Shown here piece by piece: positions 1 to 5,050 of a DNA stretch of 7,960 bases (its first letter is position 1; the number at the start of each line of letters is the position of its first letter). Position numbers and translations under genes: made by a program. This DNA comes from Thermoplasmatales archaeon. GTDB taxonomy: Archaea; Thermoplasmatota; E2; DHVEG-1. The notes under the pieces were generated by a model. That model saw nothing but the letters and a program-made list of their open reading frames with translations, did no database searches and was not told where the DNA came from. Location of the stretch: positions 1-7,960 of the forward strand of contig JAGMDE010000090.1 of assembly GCA_023128855.1 (NCBI GenBank), in the 5' to 3' direction.

Positions 1-408
1 GGTGTAGCGACTGCTAAAACACATAACTATCCAAATGATAGCTATAGCTTCCCTACATGGCTTAGAGAAAAAAAGAGCATTAAGGGTAAATTAGATGTTA
101 GAGATTTAATAATCAAAAAAATAAGTGAGATCTCTCATAACTCAAATACCAAGAGTAGGGATTTTCTCCTGTCATATTTCACTCATATGTTTAGAAATAA
201 CACATATTTTGCAATAAAAATGAAAAATAAATTAGGTCTTTCTGAAGGTGAAATAAAATATCTTCTTGGTGAGAGTCATAAACATAAATTAAAAGATATT
301 CTTCATTCTATTGAACCAATTTATGAAAAGCAAGTTCAAGAAGAACTGGTTGAACCTGATGAAGAAGATAAAAAAGAAAACCTGCAGCAGAGTTTATTTG
401 ACTTTTGA
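1..408 (+). CDS. rfcL: Replication factor C large subunit, C-terminal part (5' end outside window)
   Basis: The frame is open from base 1 and ends at TGA 406-408, giving the last 135 residues. RfcL is the large subunit of the archaeal clamp loader, which opens the PCNA ring and loads it on primed DNA. The segment reads as the helical C-terminal collar region of this family: GVATAK near the start, then a YSFPTWL motif followed by a basic stretch, as in other archaeal RfcL proteins. An acidic linker (EEDKKEN) leads to a C-terminal QQSLFDF, a clear QxxLxxF PCNA-interacting (PIP) box placed where archaeal RfcL proteins carry it. The AAA+ domain with Walker motifs lies upstream, outside the window. 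The last 15 bases overlap the end of the convergent gene on the other strand. Identification rests on remembered family motifs plus the terminal PIP box. Confidence 0.85.
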   Translation, partial: GVATAKTHNYPNDSYSFPTWLREKKSIKGKLDVRDLIIKKISEISHNSNTKSRDFLLSYFTHMFRNNTYFAIKMKNKLGLSEGEIKYLLGESHKHKLKDILHSIEPIYEKQVQEELVEPDEEDKKENLQQSLFDF

Positions 409-1179
409 GTTTATGTCTTCAAGTTGTTTCATTGTTTCTACAGCTTCTTGTTTGTATCTCTCCTTGAGTTTGTGATAAGTATCATCAGATATATGCTTTG
501 CTCTATGTTGTTTTTCTACATCTTTCAATAAAGACATAAGAAGCGTCTTTTTGGTACTAAGGAGCTCCTCAGTTTCGCCAGCTGTTTGCTTAATTTTTGT
601 TGATTTTTGTTTTCTAAATGCATAAGCAACTAGAACTACAATAAGCACTAAAAGTAGTAATATAAGAACAGTGTAGAACCAATTTAAAGTCTGCTCGGTT
701 GGTTTATAAAGCTGTAAATTAAAAGAACTGCCAGGTGCAAGATTTGTTGCAGTGTATATCTCCTCCTGATCAAATATGACTGATATTGAATCTGTAGATC
801 TAACTACTTTCTTAGTAAATTCAACATTTTTGTCTAATTCATATGTAACTTTTACCTGGGTAGAATCTTCTTCCGTAATTCCTAAGCTTGATATATTACA
901 GATATACTCACTACCATTTTCAGCTATTGATGAAGGAGTGTTTGAATTTACCAAGATATCCACATTATTTGCATCATTTTGAACCCAAACTGTTAAAGTT
1001 TCATATGATTCGTTGGTACTGCCTTGTATTGTTAAAACTTCGTTAACAAATAAAAATTCATTTTGTGTTGTTATTGTAATTTCGTGCTCTATGGTATCAA
1101 CATTTTCTTCAGATGCCATAGCAAAAAGTGTCGCAGCGACTGTTATACATACTACTAGGTAGATTATTACTTTCCTCAT
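394..1179 (-). CDS. Single-span membrane protein with secreted N-terminal domain and cytosolic coiled-coil tail, function unknown
   Basis: The protein has 261 aa from the chosen start. Residues 1-23 look like a signal peptide (MRK, then a long hydrophobic run ending near FAMAS). Residues 24-165 are rich in beta-prone, Thr/Ser/Asn segments and carry N-glycosylation sequons NES, NGS and NIS, suggesting an outside domain. Residues 168-187 form one strong membrane span (leucine/valine run) followed by basic RKQK, so the tail is cytosolic. Residues 205-255 are charged and helical, with a pattern resembling short tails such as 'kisddtYhkLkeRYkqEAve' found in several archaeal membrane proteins. I do not recognise a named family. 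Start 1179 is preferred over ATG 1191 or 1200 because AGGAGGT lies just upstream, and a TATA-like site near 1214 would put the transcript start near 1188. The gene overlaps the convergent rfcL by 15 bases. Confidence 0.75.
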   Translation of the reverse strand: MRKVIIYLVVCITVAATLFAMASEENVDTIEHEITITTQNEFLFVNEVLTIQGSTNESYETLTVWVQNDANNVDILVNSNTPSSIAENGSEYICNISSLGITEEDSTQVKVTYELDKNVEFTKKVVRSTDSISVIFDQEEIYTATNLAPGSSFNLQLYKPTEQTLNWFYTVLILLLLVLIVVLVAYAFRKQKSTKIKQTAGETEELLSTKKTLLMSLLKDVEKQHRAKHISDDTYHKLKERYKQEAVETMKQLEDINSKVK

Positions 1180-1181
1180 AA

Positions 1182-1188
1182 ACCTCCT
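1182..1188 (-). promoter_or_regulatory. Ribosome binding site AGGAGGT deciding start 1179
   Basis: Read on the minus strand, AGGAGGT is followed by TT and ATG at 1179. The spacing is short, but the match to the 3' end of 16S rRNA is strong. It sits inside the extended ORF that would begin at 1200, which argues for the shorter protein. Confidence 0.6.
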
Positions 1189-1208
1189 CATCAGGGTCAT
1201 ATTTCTAG

Positions 1209-1219
1209 GTATTTATCTA
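1209..1219 (-). promoter_or_regulatory. Probable TATA box of the membrane-protein gene
   Basis: The minus strand reads TAGATAAATAC, an AT-rich TATA-like element centred about 26 bases upstream of position 1188. A transcript starting there would carry the AGGAGGT site in a very short leader. Assigned from spacing and composition only. Confidence 0.4.
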
Positions 1220-1274
1220 TTTTTCTAAATTAGCGAAAGATGTAAAAGTATGATGTTTATTATCTGGTTTAATC

Positions 1275-1700
1275 ATGAAGATTAGAAACATCCAACTTAA
1301 ATCTATAGAAGCAAGGCGATACATCGATAGAAATGAACGTCCTAAACAAGTCCGTATCGACCACAATAGTACTGTTACTCTAATTTCTGAAGTAAAGGAT
1401 AATGAGGCTTTAATTGATTTTCAATATACCGCAAGCTATGGTCCTGTAGGCATGATCAAACTTGAAGGCTCTCTTTTATATGAAAATAATGATGCTAAAA
1501 AAATCTCAGAAGAGTGGAATAAAACTCGTAAAATGCCTAATCAGGTTGCTAGCCATATCCATACTGCTGTTATGCATACATGCGTACCAGAGGCTGTTGG
1601 CATTGCAAAAAATCTTGGTTTGCCACCGCCAATTCCTCTCCCACAAGTAAGACTTGGTGACTCATCTAAAAAAGCACAAGCTGGCCCAGAAGTTGCATAG
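1275..1700 (+). CDS. Conserved archaeal protein of unknown function (possibly SecB-like fold)
   Basis: The 141-aa soluble protein has no signal peptide or membrane span. It starts MKIRNIQLKSIEARRY and continues with strand-like segments (VRIDHNSTVTLI, ALIDFQYTASYG, GMIKLEGSLLYE). A helical part follows (KKISEEWNKTRKMPNQVASHIHT), then HTCVPEAVGIAKNLGLPPPIPLPQV and a short polar tail. I recall this plan, with conserved N-terminal SIEARR, an EW helix and a C-terminal PPPIPLPQV, as a small conserved euryarchaeal family without assigned function. The alternating strands before a long helix recall the SecB chaperone fold, but that comparison is from memory and weak. The ATG has no Shine-Dalgarno match upstream, so the mRNA is probably leaderless. 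It is transcribed divergently from the membrane-protein gene and in the same direction as pyrH. A T-run after it suggests separate transcription. Confidence 0.8.
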   Translation: MKIRNIQLKSIEARRYIDRNERPKQVRIDHNSTVTLISEVKDNEALIDFQYTASYGPVGMIKLEGSLLYENNDAKKISEEWNKTRKMPNQVASHIHTAVMHTCVPEAVGIAKNLGLPPPIPLPQVRLGDSSKKAQAGPEVA

Positions 1701-1705
1701 AGCTA

Positions 1706-1720
1706 TTATTTCTTTTTTAA
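1706..1720 (+). terminator. T-rich terminator after the 141-aa gene
   Basis: The sequence ttatttcttttttaa begins a few bases after the stop codon and holds a run of six T. Archaeal RNA polymerase terminates at such oligo-T tracts without needing a hairpin. Confidence 0.5.
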
Positions 1721-1730
1721 CTTTAATAAT

Positions 1731-1740
1731 CTAAATAAAT
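1731..1740 (+). promoter_or_regulatory. Probable TATA box of pyrH
   Basis: CTAAATAAAT is centred about 28 bases upstream of the pyrH ATG at 1764, the spacing expected for a leaderless archaeal transcript. No Shine-Dalgarno sequence precedes that ATG, which fits. Confidence 0.5.
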
Positions 1741-1763
1741 CATGTTTGCATATTGTTTTGCCA

Positions 1764-2438
1764 ATGGAAACAATAGTCACTTCAATCGGCGGTTCAGTTA
1801 TATTATCTGAAGATGCAGATGTTTCATTTTTTAATAAATTAAAAACTTTGTTAGAAAAACTAACTAAAAATTATAAAATCTATCTTGTCGTTGGTGGCGG
1901 AAAAACTGCAAGAACTTACATAAAATTAGGTAGAAAATTAAACTTCGAAGAAGAATTTTTAGATGAGATGGGAATAGATGTAACACGAGCAAATGCAAAA
2001 TTATTGACAAATATCATCGGAATTTCAAATAAAGAAATCCCTGCCACTACGGATGAAGCAAAAAAAATTGACAAACCCATTGTAGTTATGGGTGGAACAA
2101 CTCCAGGCCACAGTACCGATATGGTGGGTGCAGAACTTGCAGAAAAAACAAATGCTTCAAAATTCATAATTGCGACTAATGTAGATGGTGTCTACGACAA
2201 GGATCCAAACAAATATTCAGATGCAAAACAAATAAAAGAAATCTCTATCGATGAATTAATTAAAGAACACGGCACTGAATGGGGTACCGCTGGTAAAAAC
2301 GTTGTAATTGATGGCCCTGCTTTACAAATTATTAAAAGAGCAAAAATACCAACTTTTATTTTGAATGGGAAAAAATTAAATCAACTAGAAAGAGCAATAA
2401 CTAATCAAAGTTTTAATGGAACAATAATTAGAATATAG
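1764..2438 (+). CDS. pyrH: Archaeal uridylate (UMP) kinase
   Basis: This 224-aa member of the amino-acid kinase family phosphorylates UMP to UDP with ATP in the cytosol, feeding pyrimidine nucleotide synthesis. Visible motifs are SIGGS at residues 7-11 (phosphate loop), VVGGGKTAR at 42-50, and DEMGIDVTRANA at 67-78, the acceptor-nucleotide region typical of the archaeal type. Also present are MGGTTPGHSTD at 109-119 and the ATP-site motif NVDGVYDKDP at 139-148. The length matches archaeal PyrH (about 220-230 aa) and is shorter than the bacterial enzyme. A TTG at 1746 would extend the frame by six residues, but ATG 1764 places SIGGS at the usual distance from the N-terminus and has a well-spaced TATA element. 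The gene converges on ftsZ, with 20 bases between the stop codons. Confidence 0.92.
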   Translation: METIVTSIGGSVILSEDADVSFFNKLKTLLEKLTKNYKIYLVVGGGKTARTYIKLGRKLNFEEEFLDEMGIDVTRANAKLLTNIIGISNKEIPATTDEAKKIDKPIVVMGGTTPGHSTDMVGAELAEKTNASKFIIATNVDGVYDKDPNKYSDAKQIKEISIDELIKEHGTEWGTAGKNVVIDGPALQIIKRAKIPTFILNGKKLNQLERAITNQSFNGTIIRI

Positions 2439-2442
2439 AAAG

Positions 2443-2449
2443 AAAAAAA
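2443..2449 (-). terminator. Oligo-T terminator of ftsZ
   Basis: Seven A on the plus strand read as TTTTTTT on the minus strand, ten bases after the ftsZ stop. This is a typical archaeal oligo-U terminator. It lies in the short space between the convergent pyrH and ftsZ stops. Confidence 0.55.
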
Positions 2450-2458
2450 GTGGTTTGA

Positions 2459-3568
2459 TTATCGAACGAAATCGATATCAAACTTTGAACTTGCTACTGC
2501 TTTTACAGGAATTTTTTCTGTAACAGCATTGCTTTTTGGACCAAGTAAGTTTGGTGATTGTACTCCAGTCATTATTGCCATTACCCTGCATTTACCCTCG
2601 AACTCTGGAGCTACTCTTGCACCAAGTATAACGTTTGAATAACAGTCCAGATCTTGGGTTAAAGCTTTTGCAACCTCCTGTACATACTTTAGACTCATAT
2701 TTGGTCCACCAGTTATGTGAACAAGTGCACCATTCGCTCCAGTATAATCAACATTTAGCAATGGGTGATTTAGTGCCTCTTGCACTATTGTATCAACACC
2801 TGCGTCCTCATCTGCTTCTCCCCAGAGCATAACAGACAGTCCACCTTGATCCATGATGGATTTCATATCTGCATAATCTAAGTTAATTAAGGATGGAACG
2901 GTAATTGTTTCAGAAATGCCCTTAACGGTTTCTGCTATCATTTGATCCATAACAGAAAACGCTTGGTTTATTGGCAAGTTGGGAACAAACTCAAGTAGTC
3001 TGTTATTATCAAGAACGACAGTACTATCTGCCGTTACTCGAAGTTTGTCAAGCCCCTCATCTGCTTTGATGAGTCTTGCCCTTTCTACATTAAAGGGCGT
3101 TGAAACCATGCAGGTTACAACTGCATTATGTTTTTTTGCAATTTCAGCTACTACTGGAGCTGATCCGGTACCGGTACCACCACCCATACCAGCTGTAATA
3201 AATACAAGATCGGAATCTTTTATGAGTTCCTCAATTTCATGACTTGATTCACGTGCAGCACGCTCTGCAACGTCTGGAAAACCTCCAGCACCAAGGCCAC
3301 AGGTTAACCTTGCTCCAATAAGAAGTTTATGATCTGCTTCAACCAAATCTAGTGCTTGCTTATCAGTGTTAATAGCAATTGTATCAGCACCTTTAACTCC
3401 AAGCTTGTTTAATCGGGTTACTGTGTTTCCTCCGGCACCTCCACATCCAACAATTGTTATACGTGGGGTTCCGAACATGTCCTCTTCATTTATTTTCAAC
3501 CTGCTTTCCTCTTCTGCTTTATTTTCTATCGCATTTGTTATAAAAGATTCCATATTATTTTTACTCAT
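2459..3568 (-). CDS. ftsZ: Cell division protein FtsZ (archaeal FtsZ2 type)
   Basis: The 369-aa tubulin-family GTPase polymerises into the division ring at mid-cell. The N-terminus is charged and probably disordered (residues 1-33). GTP-binding features follow: [10 protein letters not shown] at 40-49, NTDKQAL at 67-73, GLGAGG at 91-96, the tubulin signature [10 protein letters not shown] at 127-136, and TPFNVERAR at 157-165. The T7 loop NLDYAD at 229-234 supplies the acidic residues that trigger GTP hydrolysis in the next subunit. The body matches remembered haloarchaeal FtsZ2 closely, for example [12 protein letters not shown] and [17 protein letters not shown]. The C-terminal FDIDFVR follows a linker and is a plausible binding peptide for a membrane anchor such as SepF. 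Start 3568 has AGGAGG six bases upstream. The frame extends to a TTG at 3652, but that part encodes an RNA hairpin region and no conserved residues. It follows the cdrS-like gene as in haloarchaea. Confidence 0.95.
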   Translation of the reverse strand: MSKNNMESFITNAIENKAEEESRLKINEEDMFGTPRITIVGCGGAGGNTVTRLNKLGVKGADTIAINTDKQALDLVEADHKLLIGARLTCGLGAGGFPDVAERAARESSHEIEELIKDSDLVFITAGMGGGTGTGSAPVVAEIAKKHNAVVTCMVSTPFNVERARLIKADEGLDKLRVTADSTVVLDNNRLLEFVPNLPINQAFSVMDQMIAETVKGISETITVPSLINLDYADMKSIMDQGGLSVMLWGEADEDAGVDTIVQEALNHPLLNVDYTGANGALVHITGGPNMSLKYVQEVAKALTQDLDCYSNVILGARVAPEFEGKCRVMAIMTGVQSPNLLGPKSNAVTEKIPVKAVASSKFDIDFVR

Positions 3569-3574
3569 ACCATT

Positions 3575-3580
3575 CCTCCT
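3575..3580 (-). promoter_or_regulatory. Ribosome binding site AGGAGG of ftsZ
   Basis: AGGAGG on the minus strand stands six bases before ATG 3568. It is a strong, well-spaced Shine-Dalgarno site and decides the ftsZ start against the longer open frame. It lies 16 bases downstream of the hairpin at 3597-3624. Confidence 0.8.
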
Positions 3581-3596
3581 AGTTATCTGGTAGTTT

Positions 3597-3624
3597 GAAG
3601 GACGCCCATCCCGAGGCGCCCTTC
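3597..3624 (-). promoter_or_regulatory. GC-rich hairpin in the leader between cdrS-like gene and ftsZ
   Basis: Minus-strand RNA reads GAAGGGCGCC, an 8-nt loop UCGGGAUG, then GGCGUCCUUC. All ten positions pair, nine Watson-Crick and one G-U. On the plus strand the same position would be an A-C mismatch, so the structure fits transcription with ftsZ. A second weaker stem (GGGG/CCCC at 3630-3633 and 3644-3647) lies upstream. The GC content contrasts sharply with the AT-rich surroundings. Its role is not known. It could stabilise or process the dicistronic mRNA, or tune ftsZ translation. Confidence 0.6.
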
Positions 3625-3663
3625 GATTAGGGGTGCATCCCATCCCCTCCAATTTTTAAACCA

Positions 3664-3891
3664 TTATTTTTTCATGTAAGGTTCGATGGATTCGACAGCA
3701 AGTTCCAATTCTTGGACCTTTTTGATTTTTTCTGCCTTTTCAATTATATTGTTGGCATAATTTTTTATAAAATCATTTACCGCATGACGTATAACCTCAG
3801 AACGAGTAGCAAACTCTCCTGCTCTGACGAACAGATCTATAGAGTGTATATCATGCTGAGGCAATCTTATCGTTATGCGTTGCGTCTCCAT
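3664..3891 (-). CDS. cdrS: CdrS-like ribbon-helix-helix transcription regulator
   Basis: The 75-aa protein has an N-terminal ribbon-helix-helix DNA-binding domain. Residues 3-10 (TQRITIRL) form the DNA-contacting strand, then helix A (about 12-23), the turn AGEF and helix B with the signature TRSEVIRHAVNDFI (29-42). Residues 46-75 are a charged helical tail. Such proteins bind DNA as dimers, usually on short repeated operators. In haloarchaea the small ribbon-helix-helix regulator CdrS lies directly upstream of ftsZ2 and controls division genes. Size, sequence style (RITIRLP, GEF.TRSE.IR.AV) and position match here. The start at 3891 has GAGGAG four bases upstream; an in-frame ATG at 3915 would add eight residues across that site. 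It is probably co-transcribed with ftsZ (95-base gap). Repeats immediately upstream at 3912-3999 suggest autoregulation, which is inference. The symbol is assigned by synteny and resemblance. Confidence 0.82.
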   Translation of the reverse strand: METQRITIRLPQHDIHSIDLFVRAGEFATRSEVIRHAVNDFIKNYANNIIEKAEKIKKVQELELAVESIEPYMKK

Positions 3892-3895
3892 TCTT

Positions 3896-3901
3896 CTCCT
3901 C
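3896..3901 (-). promoter_or_regulatory. Ribosome binding site GAGGAG of the cdrS-like gene
   Basis: GAGGAG followed by AAGA and ATG 3891 on the minus strand. It lies inside the longer frame that starts at 3915 and therefore favours the 75-aa product. Confidence 0.7.
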
Positions 3902-3911
3902 ACATAAACTT

Positions 3912-3966
3912 TCATATGTCAGATATATGCCATTTGCATGTCGGGCATATGTCAAATATACATCTA
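3912..3966. repeat. Five helix-phased 11-bp direct repeats upstream of the cdrS-like gene
   Basis: On the plus strand the units are TCATATGTCAG (3912), ATATATGCCAT (3923), TTGCATGTCGG (3934), GCATATGTCAA (3945) and ATATACATCTA (3956). The core ATGTC recurs at 3916, 3938 and 3949, with ATGCC at 3927, so spacing is exactly 11 bp, about one helical turn. Units 1 and 4 extend into a 15-nt direct repeat with one mismatch (3913-3927 and 3946-3960). Unit 5 is degenerate. Same-face spacing suits a row of cooperating dimers, as ribbon-helix-helix repressors bind. That use is inferred. Confidence 0.65.
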
Positions 3967-3972
3967 ACAAAC

Positions 3973-3999
3973 GACAAAAGGCATCTTTTGTCTGACAAA
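3973..3999. promoter_or_regulatory. Overlapping palindromes with GACAAA half-sites, probable operator
   Basis: GACAAAAG (3973-3980), spacer GCAT and CTTTTGTC (3985-3992) form a perfect 8-bp inverted repeat. The right arm is shared with a second perfect palindrome, TTTGTC-T-GACAAA (3987-3999). The two sites therefore overlap and give three GACAAA half-sites. They lie just downstream of where a transcript from the TATA box at 4024-4029 would start, a position where a bound repressor would block initiation. Confidence 0.55.
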
Positions 4000-4023
4000 T
4001 GTAGAAAGGAATGTGTCGTTCAG

Positions 4024-4039
4024 TTTAAATAATTTTCGC
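4024..4039 (-). promoter_or_regulatory. Probable BRE/TATA promoter of the cdrS-ftsZ operon
   Basis: The minus strand reads GCGAAAATTATTTAAA, a purine-rich BRE-like stretch followed by TTTAAA (4024-4029). The predicted start is near 4001, giving a leader of about 110 bases that holds the palindromes and the 11-bp repeats. A second TATA-like site (TATATTT, 3954-3960) inside the repeats could serve instead and would be covered by any protein bound there. Confidence 0.45.
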
Positions 4040-4040
4040 T

Positions 4041-4045
4041 AAAAA
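4041..4045 (-). terminator. Short T-run after aIF2 beta
   Basis: Five A on the plus strand read as TTTTT on the minus strand, about 36 bases after the aIF2 beta stop and just before the probable cdrS promoter. It is a weak archaeal-type terminator candidate. Confidence 0.35.
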
Positions 4046-4048
4046 TTG

Positions 4049-4076
4049 GCAGGTGAATATGCAGGTAAATATGCAG
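4049..4076. repeat. Tandem 12-bp repeat downstream of aIF2 beta
   Basis: GCAGGTGAATAT (4049-4060) and GCAGGTAAATAT (4061-4072) differ at one base and are followed by a third partial copy GCAG (4073-4076). The array ends four bases before the aIF2 beta stop codon. Its spacing is also close to one helical turn, but its sequence is unrelated to the TATGTC repeats. No function is apparent. Confidence 0.6.
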
Positions 4077-4080
4077 AGAT

Positions 4081-4704
4081 TTAGACCTCCACAATATGTC
4101 CAAATGCGACCGTTCCAGAAATTTTTTCGATCTTTACTTTGAGCATGGATCCTTTGACAGCACCAGCAACATAAACTATGTATTTATCAAAGTATGCAAT
4201 GCCATCTCCTTTTTTACCAATGTCCTTAATTGTTAAATCATAAGTCATGCCTTCTTTCAATGTTTCTGATGGCTGCTGTACGACTTTCTTTTTACGTGAT
4301 TTTACTGATCGAAAAGCCCCGCATGCGTCACATCTAATTAGCGTTGTTCTTCCCTGCTTAACAAGATGTGTATCAGGTTTATTACACTCTGAACAAATTA
4401 CAAAAGCATCAATATATTCCTTCAATTTATCCTGAATACTCTTAGCAGGTATTTTACCTTGAAATACTACCCTGCTACCATCCATCTCACCGGCTGTACC
4501 TAGACCACCTAAAAGAAATTTTAAAATAAGATCAGAATTACGATTGACGGCATCAGATATTTTATCAAAATTTTTTATTACAGTCGTATTACCTTCATAA
4601 AATATTTCTGCTTTTGGCAGCTTAAATCTATCTTCAACTACTTCTTTTTGCGGAGTGCTTTCAATAACTCTTTTTAGTAAATCTTTGTAATTTAAATCTG
4701 CCAT
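4081..4704 (-). CDS. eif2b: Translation initiation factor aIF2 subunit beta with C-terminal TRAM domain
   Basis: The 207-aa beta subunit of the heterotrimeric aIF2 helps bring initiator Met-tRNA to the small ribosomal subunit. The N-terminal helix (residues 1-20) is the gamma-contacting segment. An alpha-beta core follows, including TVIKNFDKISDAVNR (41-55) and LKFLLGGLGTAGEMDG (61-76). Next is a zinc ribbon with CSEC at 104-107 and CDAC at 125-128, containing HLVKQGRTTLIRC. After a basic stretch (SRKKK), residues 149-207 form a TRAM-type RNA-binding domain (EGMTYDLTIKDIGKKGDGIAY and VAGAVKGSMLKVKIEKI). The core ends near residue 140 in short family members, so the TRAM part is a fusion found in some euryarchaea. 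No Shine-Dalgarno site precedes the ATG, and an AT-rich TATA-like element near 4728 suggests a leaderless mRNA. The gamma subunit is encoded in the divergent operon. Confidence 0.93.
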   Translation of the reverse strand: MADLNYKDLLKRVIESTPQKEVVEDRFKLPKAEIFYEGNTTVIKNFDKISDAVNRNSDLILKFLLGGLGTAGEMDGSRVVFQGKIPAKSIQDKLKEYIDAFVICSECNKPDTHLVKQGRTTLIRCDACGAFRSVKSRKKKVVQQPSETLKEGMTYDLTIKDIGKKGDGIAYFDKYIVYVAGAVKGSMLKVKIEKISGTVAFGHIVEV

Positions 4705-4723
4705 GTTGTCAAGGGCTAATACA

Positions 4724-4731
4724 ATAATTAT
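4724..4731 (-). promoter_or_regulatory. Probable TATA box of aIF2 beta
   Basis: The minus strand reads ATAATTAT, centred about 24 bases before ATG 4704. With no Shine-Dalgarno site between them, this fits a leaderless or near-leaderless transcript. Confidence 0.4.
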
Positions 4732-4748
4732 CTAAAAAGCTTCCGTTG

Positions 4749-4754
4749 AAAAAA
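4749..4754 (-). terminator. Oligo-T terminator after the 45-aa gene
   Basis: The minus strand reads TTATTTTTTC between the 45-aa gene stop at 4801 and the aIF2 beta promoter. Six consecutive T after a G-run (GGGGGG, complement of 4758-4763) form a typical archaeal terminator candidate. Confidence 0.45.
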
Positions 4755-4800
4755 TAACCCCCCTCAAACCATTCTTTTAATTATTGAAATGCTCTTTTTT

Positions 4801-4938
4801 TTAGTATTTCATAATGTTAGGTTTTACTTTTGTACCCATAACAAGTATTCCTTCTTTCATTGCTTTTTCAGCAACTTCTGTGTTTCTTGTATAGACTTTA
4901 CTATTTCCTTTCGTCCAACACCATATGAATTCAGACAT
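4801..4938 (-). CDS. Small conserved-looking 45-aa protein, function unknown
   Basis: The minus strand has ATG 4938 to TAA 4801, encoding 45 residues. It begins MSEFIWCWTKGNSKVYTRN and continues TEVAEKAMKEGILVMGTKVKP to NIMKY. GGGGGAG stands three bases before the ATG, a probable TATA box (4989-4995) lies further upstream, and an oligo-T tract follows the stop, so it has its own expression signals. The composition is that of a folded basic small protein: an aromatic N-terminal WCW, a TKGNSK turn and an amphipathic helix (TEVAEKAMKEG). The antisense frame that covers it encodes a Phe/Cys-rich low-complexity translation and is not credible. An in-frame ATG at 4950 would add four residues but overlaps the ribosome binding site. 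I do not recognise the family. It precedes aIF2 beta on the same strand, separated by about 100 bases with a terminator-like run. Confidence 0.72.
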   Translation of the reverse strand: MSEFIWCWTKGNSKVYTRNTEVAEKAMKEGILVMGTKVKPNIMKY

Positions 4939-4941
4939 AAT

Positions 4942-4948
4942 CTCCCCC
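4942..4948 (-). promoter_or_regulatory. Ribosome binding site GGGGGAG of the 45-aa gene
   Basis: GGGGGAG then ATT then ATG 4938 on the minus strand. The purine run complements the 16S rRNA tail and stands out in an AT-rich region. The same short spacing occurs at the gene starting at 1179. Confidence 0.55.
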
Positions 4949-4988
4949 ATTACTACCAGATGTATAGCAACCGACAGCCTAAAACACC

Positions 4989-4995
4989 TATAAAT
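4989..4995 (-). promoter_or_regulatory. Probable TATA box of the 45-aa gene
   Basis: The minus strand reads ATTTATA, preceded by the purine stretch AAAAAGAT as a BRE-like element. The expected start near 4966 gives a leader of about 28 bases containing the GGGGGAG site. Confidence 0.45.
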
Positions 4996-5050
4996 ATCTT
5001 TTTAAATATTAAAGCTAACAAGTATCCTCTTTTAAACTAACAAAAAGCTA

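Noticed and set aside
3569..3652. N-terminal extension of FtsZ from a TTG at 3652 (28 extra residues)
   Set aside because: The extension encodes proline/arginine-rich sequence unlike FtsZ, covers a GC-rich hairpin, and a strong AGGAGG precedes ATG 3568.
3912..3999. CRISPR array
   Set aside because: The units are only 11 bp with no spacers between them, and no cas genes are present.
3712..4032. Plus-strand 106-codon frame across the cdrS-like gene and its control region
   Set aside because: It is antisense to a clear ribbon-helix-helix domain, and its C-terminal half is just the repeat array translated.
4789..5040. Plus-strand 83-codon frame antisense to the 45-aa gene
   Set aside because: The translation is rich in Phe, Cys, His and Tyr, as expected from an antisense shadow, has no ribosome binding site, and conflicts with the well-supported minus-strand small gene.
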